Source of the DNA: Candidatus Omnitrophota bacterium
Lineage (GTDB): Bacteria; Omnitrophota; Gorgyraeia; Pluralincolimonadales; Pluralincolimonadaceae
Reading direction: 5' to 3'
Assembly (NCBI GenBank): GCA_028706795.1
Contig: JAQTVK010000030.1
Coordinates: 1-8,621, forward strand
Length of the DNA: 8,621 nucleotides
Shown here: positions 1-7,400 of the stretch, piece by piece
Position numbering within the stretch: position 1 is the first letter of the stretch
Layout of the letters: each line of letters starts with the position of its first letter
The notes under the pieces: model-generated
What the model saw: the letters and a program-made list of their open reading frames with translations, nothing else
Told to the model about the DNA's origin: nothing
The model's database searches: none
Made by a program: the position numbers and the translations under genes

Positions 1-504
1 CCCTGCCTCAACCGCGGGCCTGGTCAGGACTATGCGGCTTACATGGCCGAGCTTTAATGCGTTGAGCGCCATGGCCATCGCCAGGTATGTCTTTCCTGTG
101 CCGGCCGGACCGATCCCGAAGACGATATCGAATTGCCTTATGGCATCGACATAATTCTTCTGCCCGGCCGTCTTCGGCGTCACGAATTGTTTTTTTGACA
201 TTATCTCTATCTTGTCGAGATAGATGGAATGGAGGTCCAGGACCGTGTTGTCGCGCAGGGCCTTTACCGCATAAAGGATCTCATGCTGGTGGATAGGCCG
301 GCCCATCCTGATAATGTCCAGGAGCTGCTCGAACAGCCTCGACGCCTTTTCAACGTTCTTGCCGTCTCCGCCTATAGTCAGGTTCTCGCCGCGGGCGGTG
401 ATCTTCACCCCGAATTCCCGCTCGATAGCCTTGAGGTTCTCGTCGTGCCGCCCGAAAAGGACTCGGGCCTCCTCGTCGCTTAAGAGTTTAAAGGTCTTGT
501 CCAT
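1..504 (-). CDS. PhoH-like ATPase (YbeZ type), N-terminal part
   Basis: This is the first 168 codons of a PhoH-family P-loop NTPase; the rest lies beyond base 1. Residues 16-46 (starting LFGRHDENLKAIE) match the KH-like N-terminal region of YbeZ-type PhoH proteins. The conserved PKTAGQKNYVDAI segment is at 110-122, and a Walker A loop GPAGTGKT at 132-139 is followed by RIVLTRPAVEAG at 157-168, the usual block after the P-loop. Walker B and the C-terminal half are not visible. The family hydrolyses ATP and is linked to RNA metabolism, often next to the endoribonuclease YbeY, which may lie just outside the window. The ATG at 504-502 comes 6 bases after the stop of the lipoprotein gene, with a weak AAGGG that overlaps that stop, so translational coupling is likely. 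Family assignment is secure; the cellular role is inferred from the family. Confidence 0.93.
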   Translation of the reverse strand, partial: MDKTFKLLSDEEARVLFGRHDENLKAIEREFGVKITARGENLTIGGDGKNVEKASRLFEQLLDIIRMGRPIHQHEILYAVKALRDNTVLDLHSIYLDKIEIMSKKQFVTPKTAGQKNYVDAIRQFDIVFGIGPAGTGKTYLAMAMALNALKLGHVSRIVLTRPAVEAG

Positions 505-510
505 ATGCCC

Positions 511-1050
511 TTATTTTGTATATTCGTTCCCCTCTGTCTCCGCGGCTTTTGTCGCGGGGACTTTGATCGTCATCCCCGGGCGGATCTTATCCGGTGATTT
601 GAGGACGTCCCTGTTAAGGTCATAAAGTTTCTTCCATTTCTTGGTCGTCCCGTATAACTTCATCGATATCTTCTGGAGCGTCTCGCCTTTTTGTACTTTA
701 TAGTCGGTCAATCCCTCTTTTGCCCCCCTTACGGGAAAAGGCTTTTCGACAGGTTCTGCCCCGAAATTCATTACGGGTTCGGGAGACGGTATGGATGTTT
801 CCGTTACTTTTTTCGGCACCCTGTCTTCTTTCTCTATCGCCGGCGCTTCTACCTGGACTTCTATATAGGTCTTTGTGGGTTTTCTTTCGCCGGCAGGAGG
901 CGGCGTTCCCATCAGATATCCCTGGTTACCTGAAGAATTTGACAGTTCCTGGTCGACCCTCTCCCTCGTCACCATCTTTGTCGTGACCGAGCATCCGGCC
1001 AATACGCCGATCATGACCGCCAACGCCAAAAACACAGACAACTTCTTCAT
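511..1050 (-). CDS. LysM-domain lipoprotein
   Basis: A 179-residue secreted lipoprotein. The N-terminus has two lysines, a hydrophobic stretch (about residues 5-18) and a lipobox LAGC ending at Cys20, so it should be cleaved by signal peptidase II and lipid-anchored. Residues 21-115 look disordered: polar, Pro/Glu/Lys-rich, with a distinctive GNQGYLMGTPPP segment (41-52) followed by KPTKTYIEVQVEAP (57-70). One LysM domain at about 116-164 (DYKVQKGETLQKIS, then RPGMTIKVP) should bind N-acetylglucosamine chains of peptidoglycan. No catalytic domain is present, so a structural or tethering role is inferred. The ATG is supported by AAGGAGG six bases upstream. It follows aspS by 12 bases and precedes phoH by 6, so it is probably cotranscribed with them. 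The domain calls are firm; the exact function is unknown. Confidence 0.92.
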   Translation of the reverse strand: MKKLSVFLALAVMIGVLAGCSVTTKMVTRERVDQELSNSSGNQGYLMGTPPPAGERKPTKTYIEVQVEAPAIEKEDRVPKKVTETSIPSPEPVMNFGAEPVEKPFPVRGAKEGLTDYKVQKGETLQKISMKLYGTTKKWKKLYDLNRDVLKSPDKIRPGMTIKVPATKAAETEGNEYTK

Positions 1051-1062
1051 GCCTCCCCTCCT

Positions 1063-2820
1063 TTATTTTTTTAGGGTTAATCCCAGTTCCTTTAATTGTT
1101 TTTCCGATACGTCCGACGGCGCGCCGGTCATGAAACAGACCGCCTTTTGCGTCTTCGGGAACGCTATCACATCCCTTATGCTCTCCGAGCCTGTCATCAT
1201 GGCTATAAGCCTGTCAAGGCCGGGCGCTATGCCGCCGTGGGGCGGGGCGCCGTATGAGAAGGCCTCAAGGAGGAAGCCGAACCTCGACTTGATCTCCTCA
1301 TCGCTGAGGCCTATTGCCTTGAATATCTTCGACTGCGTCTCCCTGTCGTGGATCCTGATCGAGCCGGAGCTTATCTCGGTGCCGTTCAATACCATGTCAT
1401 ACGCCTTAGCCCTGACCTTCTCGGGATCCGTTTCGATGAATTTTATGTCTTCCTCGTACGGGGCAGTGAAAGGATGGTGCTCGGCTTCCCAGCGTTTCTC
1501 CTCGTCGTTATATTTGAACCACGGGAATTCCACGACCCAGACGAAATCGAACCTCTTTTTGTCTATCAGGCTGTATTTCTCGGCAAGCGCTACCCTGAGG
1601 TGCGCAAGGACGTCGTTTACGGTCCCCTTCTTGTCGGCGACCGCAAGGATGATGTCGCCTTTAGAGGCATCCATTTTTTTGAGCATCGCCATCACGCGGC
1701 CTTCATCGAAAAATTTAGCGATCGGGCAATCGACGGCGCCGTCACCGGCTTTAAAATATGCGAGCCCCTTCGCCCCGAGTTTTATCGCCAGTTCGGTAAG
1801 CCCGTCTATCTCGCTCCTTGAGATATCGGCTTTTCCTTTTAAGTTCAACGCTTTTATTATTCCGCCTCCGGCGATGACTTTTTCAAAGGTCTGGAATTGG
1901 CTGCCCTTTAAGGTATCCGTGAGGTCCGCGAGTTCCATGCCGAACCTTGTATCCGGCTTATCGGTGCCGAACCTCTCTATCGCCTCGTTGTGCTTTATCC
2001 TCGGGAACGGGGTTTTGAGCTCTACGCCGATGCCTTCTTTAAATATGGCCTTTATCAGGCGTTCGGTCAGGCCGAGCACGTCATCGACATCCACAAAAGA
2101 CATCTCGATGTCGAGCTGGGTGAACTCAGGTTGCCTGTCGGCCCTGAGGTCCTCGTCCCTGAAGCATTTCGCGATCTGGAAATACCTGTCCATGCCGGCG
2201 ACCATAAGTATCTGCTTGAATAATTGCGGCGACTGCGGCAAAGCGAAAAATTTCCCGTGGTTTAACCTGCTCGGCACAAGGTAGTCCCTGGCGCCCTCCG
2301 GGGTGGATTTCGTCAATATCGGCGTCTCGACTTCGATGAACCCTTCCGATTCAAGGAAGTTCCTTGTTATGTGGCAGACTTTATGCCTTATTATCAGCTT
2401 ATCGCGCGAGGACTTGCGCCTTAGGTCGACGAACCTGTAAGTGAACCTCATCTCCTCGGATATCTGTCCCTCGTCATCTATCTCGAACGGCGGGGTCTGC
2501 GCGGTGTTGAGTATCGTAAGTTCGGAGGCGGCTATCTCGACCTCCCCGGTCTTTAATTTGGGGTTTTCGGTGCCCTTCGGCCTGCTCGAGACTTCTCCCT
2601 TGACCATTATCACGTATTCGCCGCGCAAAGATTCGGCGGCGTCGTGGAGTTCCTTCGATTTAGCGGGATTGAATACGATCTGCGTAAGGCCGTACCTGTC
2701 GCGCAGGTCTATGAAGATAAGGCCGCCGTGGTCGCGCCTCCTGTGTACCCATCCGGCCAGCGTGACTTTTTTGCCGAGGTGTTTAGCCGTCAATTCACCA
2801 CAGGTGTGTGTCCTGAACAT
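1063..2820 (-). CDS. aspS: Aspartyl-tRNA synthetase (bacterial type, probably nondiscriminating)
   Basis: A cytoplasmic class II synthetase that charges tRNA-Asp; its 585 residues match the usual bacterial length of about 590. It starts with the typical FRTHTCGEL. The anticodon-binding OB fold spans about 15-105 (AGWVHRRRDHGGLIFIDLRD). Motif 2 is near 219-240 (CFRDEDLRADRQPEFTQLD). The bacterial GAD insertion covers about 285-415 (GAKGLAYFK at 349-357), and motif 3 is at 529-540 (GGIAPGLDRLIA). His31 and Gly83 match the pair described for nondiscriminating AspRS enzymes such as that of Pseudomonas aeruginosa, which also charge tRNA-Asn with Asp for later amidation by GatCAB; that specificity is inferred. 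The ATG directly abuts the hisS TAA with no spacer. The nearest purine run (AAGGA) is about 14 bases upstream, so translation probably depends on ribosomes finishing hisS. Confidence 0.98.
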   Translation of the reverse strand: MFRTHTCGELTAKHLGKKVTLAGWVHRRRDHGGLIFIDLRDRYGLTQIVFNPAKSKELHDAAESLRGEYVIMVKGEVSSRPKGTENPKLKTGEVEIAASELTILNTAQTPPFEIDDEGQISEEMRFTYRFVDLRRKSSRDKLIIRHKVCHITRNFLESEGFIEVETPILTKSTPEGARDYLVPSRLNHGKFFALPQSPQLFKQILMVAGMDRYFQIAKCFRDEDLRADRQPEFTQLDIEMSFVDVDDVLGLTERLIKAIFKEGIGVELKTPFPRIKHNEAIERFGTDKPDTRFGMELADLTDTLKGSQFQTFEKVIAGGGIIKALNLKGKADISRSEIDGLTELAIKLGAKGLAYFKAGDGAVDCPIAKFFDEGRVMAMLKKMDASKGDIILAVADKKGTVNDVLAHLRVALAEKYSLIDKKRFDFVWVVEFPWFKYNDEEKRWEAEHHPFTAPYEEDIKFIETDPEKVRAKAYDMVLNGTEISSGSIRIHDRETQSKIFKAIGLSDEEIKSRFGFLLEAFSYGAPPHGGIAPGLDRLIAMMTGSESIRDVIAFPKTQKAVCFMTGAPSDVSEKQLKELGLTLKK

Positions 2821-4086
2821 TTATTTGATGAATATCCTTTCCATTTCCGAGGCGAAACTGCGTTCCGGGACCGCGGACTGTTCCTTGGTCGACATATTCC
2901 TTAGAGTTATCGTGTGGTTCTTTATTTCGTCATCGCCTATAATAGCGGTATATCTCGCGCCGAGCCTGTCCGCCGTCCTCATCTGGGCCTTCAGCGATTT
3001 GCCTTCAAAATCAACCTCGGCTGAGATGCCCTGCTCGCGCAAGGCCATGGCGAGGGAAAACCCTAATTTATACGCCTCTTCCCCCATCGTGGCGATGTAG
3101 ATATTCAAACCCCCGTCAAGTTCCGGGATATCCTGCAGGGCCATGACGGACCGTTCCATCCCTATGGCGAAGCCGCAGGCGCCTTTCGGCTGCCCTCCGA
3201 GGTCTGAGACGAGGTTGTCGTACCTGCCGCCGGCGCCGATTGCGTCTTGGGCGCCGAGTTTCTTATGGACCACCTCGAAGGTCGTCTTGGTGTAGTAGTC
3301 GAGGCCCCTCACCAGGTACGGCTCTTCCTTATAATTTATCTTAAGGCCGTCGAGCGACTTCTTTACCGTCGCGAAATGCGTGAGGCAGTCGGTGCACAGG
3401 TATTCCCCGGTCCCCTTGAATATATTTTTTATTACATTATTACAGGCGTCGTTCTTGCAGTCGAGGACGCGCAGGATATTTTTTTCGTAACGGACCTTGC
3501 AGTCATCGCAAAGGTCCTTTATGCGGCCGCCAAGCGCCCGGCGCAGGCCGTTGGCAAGGGCTTCTTTGTCTTTGGCGCAGCCCAGGGAATTTATCTTGAT
3601 CTCGTAGTTCCTGATGTTAAAAGAATCCAGCAATGAGGCAAGCAGGGCTATCACTTCCGCATCGAGGTAAGGGCTGTATGAGCCTATTGCCTCTACGCCT
3701 ATCTGGTGGAATTGGCGCATCCTCCCGGCCTGCGGCCTTTCGGCCCTGAACATCGGCCCCATATAGAAAAGTTTGGCAAATCCCATCTCGTTCTCGAGGT
3801 TATCCTCGAGGTATGCCCTGACTACCGAAGCCGTAGCCTCGGGCCGCAGGGTGATCGACCGCTCGCCCCTGTCGAGGAACGTGAACATCTGTTTTTCGAC
3901 GATATCGGTCCCCTGGCCCAGGGACCTCACGAAAAGGGAGGATTCTTCTATTACGGGCGTGCGGATCTCGCTGTAGGCGAAATGATTAAAGACGGCCCTG
4001 GCCTTATCCTCCAGGATCGTCCATAGTTTAGCTTCTTTTGGCAGGAGATCTCTAGTCCCCCGCAATGATTTCAATCGTTCTTTCAT
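2821..4086 (-). CDS. hisS: Histidyl-tRNA synthetase
   Basis: A cytoplasmic class II synthetase that charges tRNA-His; 421 residues is the normal bacterial length. It begins with the standard RGTRDLLP (9-16). Motif 1 lies around 38-48 (YSEIRTPVIEE), motif 2 at 111-130 (PMFRAERPQAGRMRQFHQIG), the histidine-specific motifs at 259-271 (VRGLDYYTKTTFE) and 285-292 (AGGRYDNL), and motif 3 at 305-312 (GFAIGMER). The C-terminal anticodon-binding domain starts near 327. The insertion region has Cys193/Cys196, Cys210, Cys215 and Cys231/Cys234, two CxxC pairs that could bind zinc. The start is fixed by homology: no Shine-Dalgarno sequence precedes the ATG, and the 20-base gap after HU contains CCTCCC, the opposite of one. 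TTG codons at residues 5 and 8 are less likely starts. The stop codon touches the aspS start. Confidence 0.98.
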   Translation of the reverse strand: MKERLKSLRGTRDLLPKEAKLWTILEDKARAVFNHFAYSEIRTPVIEESSLFVRSLGQGTDIVEKQMFTFLDRGERSITLRPEATASVVRAYLEDNLENEMGFAKLFYMGPMFRAERPQAGRMRQFHQIGVEAIGSYSPYLDAEVIALLASLLDSFNIRNYEIKINSLGCAKDKEALANGLRRALGGRIKDLCDDCKVRYEKNILRVLDCKNDACNNVIKNIFKGTGEYLCTDCLTHFATVKKSLDGLKINYKEEPYLVRGLDYYTKTTFEVVHKKLGAQDAIGAGGRYDNLVSDLGGQPKGACGFAIGMERSVMALQDIPELDGGLNIYIATMGEEAYKLGFSLAMALREQGISAEVDFEGKSLKAQMRTADRLGARYTAIIGDDEIKNHTITLRNMSTKEQSAVPERSFASEMERIFIK

Positions 4087-4106
4087 AAGGGGTATTTAAG
4101 GGAGGT
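4087..4106 (-). other. HU-hisS spacer lacking a ribosome binding site
   Basis: The 20 bases between the HU stop and the hisS ATG are pyrimidine-rich on the coding strand (ACCTCCCTTAAATACCCCTT) and have no AGGAGG-like sequence. A small possible hairpin, AGGTT (4113-4117 on the coding strand) pairing with AACCT (4103-4107), spans the HU stop codon. It has 5 base pairs and no T-run, so it is not a terminator. hisS translation may depend on reinitiation after HU. Confidence 0.4.
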
Positions 4107-4379
4107 TTATTTAACCTTTTGTTTCATTATGAGTCCCGGCTTAAATACCGCGACCTTTTTTGGCGGAACAGGTACGGTGACGCCGGTCCGCGGATTCCTT
4201 CCGGTCCTCCCGCGGCGGGACTTTACCTTGAATATGCCGAAATTCCTCAGCTCAACGGTCTCGGCGGTCGCCAGGGCCTCTACTATGATATCAAGGGTGC
4301 GCTGGACCACAAGCTTTACATCGACTTGTTTAAGGCCGGATTCGTTGGCTATCTGCAGCACTATCTCCTTCTTTGTCAT
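4107..4379 (-). CDS. HU/IHF-family DNA-binding protein
   Basis: A 90-residue histone-like protein that binds and bends DNA as a dimer in the nucleoid. The helical dimerisation half covers about 1-40 and is followed by VELRNFGIFKV (42-52), the core strand pair. The DNA-binding arm at about 53-76 has the family signature GRNPRTG (60-66), with Pro63 at the tip position that intercalates into DNA. The body closes with VAVFKPG (76-82). Length is typical. The sequence does not clearly separate HU from an IHF subunit; RTGRNP fits both, so no symbol is given. The start is well supported: AGGAGG at 4385-4390, five bases before the ATG. It is the first gene after a predicted promoter and the likely head of the hisS-aspS-lipoprotein-phoH unit. 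Confidence 0.96.
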   Translation of the reverse strand: MTKKEIVLQIANESGLKQVDVKLVVQRTLDIIVEALATAETVELRNFGIFKVKSRRGRTGRNPRTGVTVPVPPKKVAVFKPGLIMKQKVK

Positions 4380-4400
4380 GCTTTCCTCCTGACGTAAATT

Positions 4401-4415
4401 ATTATATCCATTATA
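4401..4415 (-). promoter_or_regulatory. Tandem TATAAT boxes upstream of HU
   Basis: On the coding strand this reads TATAAT-GGA-TATAAT, two perfect -10 consensus hexamers at 4415-4410 and 4406-4401. The positions 17 bases upstream of each (GCCAAA and GATAAT) do not resemble a -35 box. They may be secondary start sites, or simply an AT-rich initially transcribed region that melts easily. The role is uncertain. Confidence 0.3.
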
Positions 4416-4421
4416 GTTAGT

Positions 4422-4450
4422 AAATTATCATTTTTGGCGGGGTTTGTCAA
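4422..4450 (-). promoter_or_regulatory. Sigma-70-type promoter for the HU-hisS-aspS unit
   Basis: The coding strand has a perfect -35 box TTGACA (4450-4445), exactly 17 bases of spacer, then TAATTT (4427-4422) preceded by TGA, which supplies the extended -10 TGn element. The stretch is AT-rich against GC-richer flanks. It sits in the only sizeable intergenic gap of the window. Transcription would start near 4415 and give a leader of roughly 35 bases with the strong HU Shine-Dalgarno sequence. A GATAAT with 15-base spacing is an alternative -10. Confidence 0.7.
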
Positions 4451-4451
4451 G

Positions 4452-4481
4452 AAAAACTACTCCTGCCAGGCGCCGGTCAGG
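4452..4481 (-). terminator. Candidate Rho-independent terminator after dnaE
   Basis: On the coding strand CCTG-a-CCGG (4481-4473) can pair with CTGG-CAGG (4469-4462) around a CGC loop. This gives an 8-pair stem with one bulged A and one G-U pair. After AGTAG comes a run of five T (4456-4452). The stem begins in the last codons of dnaE and includes part of its TGA stop. The T-run is short and set off from the stem by five bases, so the terminator may be leaky or incidental. Confidence 0.4.
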
Positions 4482-7400
4482 TCTTGAATGAGACGACTCC
4501 CTCCCCAAGGAGGCCTTCTATCTCGAGTGTAAGGGAATCAGACGGCTCGACCTTCAGCTTCTCCTCTACCGATATCTCAAATCGTTTTCCGTCGGACATC
4601 TTGAAATGGAGGTATACCGGGGCGGTGCCGGGATGGGATTCCAGGACAGACTTCAGTTTTGTCAGGGCCCCTTCGCCTATGCCAGTGCTCAGGTTTATTA
4701 TAAGCGCCTGTGTGAATTTCTTTTGCAGTTCTTCCAGGGGCATTATGTCGTTTGCCATTATCTTCGGCCGGTCTTCCCTGAGGCTGACCTTACCTTTGAC
4801 GCAGACTATGGCGTCCTTCCTGATAAATCTCTCGGTATTCGCGAAAGTCTTTGGGAATACAAGGACTTCCGTCTCCCCGGTGAGGTCCTCGATGCTCATT
4901 ATCGCCATTTTTTCGCTCTTTGCCTTGGTTATGGTGAATTTAAGCTTCGAGATTATCCCTCCTACGTTCACCTCTTCATCAGGCCTCCTCTTTCCCAGGT
5001 CTTTGACCTGGCAGGTGGAGTAGGCCCTGATAAGTTTCTCGTATTTCGCGAGGGGGTGGCCGGTTATATAAAAACCCAGCATCTCTTTTTCGAAAGCCAA
5101 AAGCTGGCTCTCGTGCCACTCCGGGATCTTCGGGATCTCGTGGTGCTGCCTGCCGGGACGGCCTTTAGCATGGGCGCCGAATTCCTCGAAGAACGTCGAT
5201 TGCCCGCTCAGGCGCTCTTTGTGCGAGTTCGCGCCGCACTCAAGGCAGTCATCGACCTGCGTAAAGAGCTGGGACCTATGCAGTTTGAATTCGTCGAATG
5301 CCCCGCACTTAATGAGGCTCTCGAGGACCTTCCTGTTGGTGAGCCTCAGGTCTACGCGTTCGCAGAAATCATAGAGGTCCTTGAAATTCCCGCCGCTGTT
5401 CCTGGCCGTTACTATCGAGTCGATGGCCCCGTGCCCCACATTCTTTACCGCGCCCAACCCGAACCTTATGGCGTCGCCGACGACCGTAAATTTCGAGAAG
5501 CTCTCGTTTATGCTCGGCGGTAATATCCTTATGCCCATCCTCTCCGATTCGTCTATGTAGAATGCGACCTTGTCGATATTGTCGCGCTCAGAGGTCATCA
5601 GCGCGGTCATGAATTCAACCGGGTAATTTGCCTTGAGATAGGCGGTACGGTAAGAGATGAGCGCGTAAGCCGTCGAGTGGGATTTATTGAAACCATAACC
5701 CGCGAAGTATTCGATGAAGTTGAATATCTTCTCCGAGGTCCTCTTGTCGATGCCTTTTTTCGCCGAGCCCTCGAGGAATTTCGATTTTGCCTGCTCCATC
5801 TCCTCGGGTATCTTCTTGCCCATCGCGCGGCGGAGCGAATCTGCCTGTGACATCGTGAACCCGGCGAGGTCGGAGGCGATGCGCATGACCTGTTCCTGGT
5901 ATACTATCGTGCCGTAAGTCTCCTTGAGGATCGGCTCGAGGAGTTTATGGTCGTATTTTATGGGCGCCAGGCCGTGTTTTCTTTTTATGAAGTCCTCCAC
6001 CATCCCGGTGCCGATCGGCCCGGGGCGGTAGAGCGCGAGTATGGCGATTATATCCTCGAAATTCGTGGGCCTCAGCTTCCTGAGGATGTCGCGCATCCCC
6101 GAACTTTCAAGCTGGAAGATACCGAGCGACTCCGCGTTCGAGAGGAGCCCGTATGTCTTGGCGTCGTCGAGGGGCATGCTATTGAAATCGATCGTGACGC
6201 CTTTAGTCCTCTTGATTATCTTCACCGTCTCGTCGATGACCGTCAGCGTCCGGAGGCCGAGGAAATCCATCTTCAGGAGGCCTATTTTTTCGAGCGACTT
6301 CATCTCGAAGCCGGTCGAGGTCTGGCCTTCTGTCTGCTTGAATAGCGGAATATAATCGGTCAGCGGCCGGTCCGATATCACCACGCCGGCGGCATGCGTA
6401 GACGCGTGGCGGGTCAGGCCCTCGAGTTCAGTTGACACGTCGATCAGCTGCCTTATCTGCGGGTCGCTCTTATAGAGGTTGCGCAGTTCCGGCTCGAGTT
6501 TAAGCGCCCGTTCCAGGGTTATATCCAATTCCTGGGGGACGAGTTTAGCGATCCGGTCGACATCGCTGTAGCTTATGCCCATGACCCTGCCGACATCCCT
6601 TATGACGGCGCGCGCCTGCATCGTCCCGAAAGTTATGACCTGCGCCACGTTCTCCTTGGAGTATTTCTGGGTGACGTAATCGATGACTTCGCCCCTTCTC
6701 TCATAACAGAAGTCTATATCGATATCCGGCAGGCTTACGCGGTCCGGGTTAAGGAAGCGCTCGAAGATGAGGTCGTATTTTATCGGGTCGAGGTCGGTTA
6801 TCCCGAGGGAATAGCTGACGACGCTTCCCGCGGCGGAACCCCTTCCCGGCCCTACAGGTATGCCTTTCGACCTGGCGTAATTGATAAAATCCCACGCGAT
6901 CAGGAAGTAACTGGTAAAGCCGGTCTTCTTTATGATGTCCAGCTCGTGCTCAACCCTCTCCTCTATTGTCTTATCAACGGCGGCGTAACGCCTCTTGAGC
7001 CCGGCTTCTACGAGTTCCCTGAGGTATTCCTCGCGGGTCTTCCCATCGGGCGGGGTGAACTGCGGCAGGTGGGTCTTGTTGAAATCGAGCTCGAGGTTGC
7101 ATTTCTCGGCTATCTCTATCGTGGAATTGATCGCCTGCGGCACATCCTCGAACATCTCCTTGAAGTCGTCGGAGGATTTAAAATAAAATTCGTCTGTCGA
7201 GAACTTCATGTGGTCGGGGTCGTTTAATGTGGACTGGGTCTGGATGCAGAGCAGTCCTTCGTGCGCACGCGCCGATTTTTTCCGGAGGTAATGGACGTCG
7301 CCTGTGGCGACCAACGGGATCTCGAGTTCTTTCGCCAGTTTTAATAAGCCGGCGTTTGCGATCTCCTGTTCCGGGATGAGGTTCTTCTGGATCTCGAGGT

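Noticed and set aside
875..2284. A 469-codon open frame on the plus strand, antisense to aspS and the start of the lipoprotein gene.
   Set aside because: It is fully opposite a certain aspS, has low-complexity Ser/Leu/Phe-rich sequence with no recognisable domain, and is explained by the codon bias of the true gene.
2441..3100. A 219-codon plus-strand frame spanning the hisS/aspS junction.
   Set aside because: Both strands cannot plausibly code here when the minus-strand genes are certain; the sequence has no family resemblance.
4103..4117. A small inverted repeat (AGGTT/AACCT) over the HU stop codon, considered as a terminator.
   Set aside because: It has only five base pairs, is AT-rich, and is followed by cytosines and not a T-run; hisS continues 20 bases on.
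4606..5523. A 305-codon open frame on the plus strand, antisense to dnaE.
   Set aside because: It mirrors the dnaE reading frame, shows no domain, and has no supporting ribosome site or promoter that I could see.
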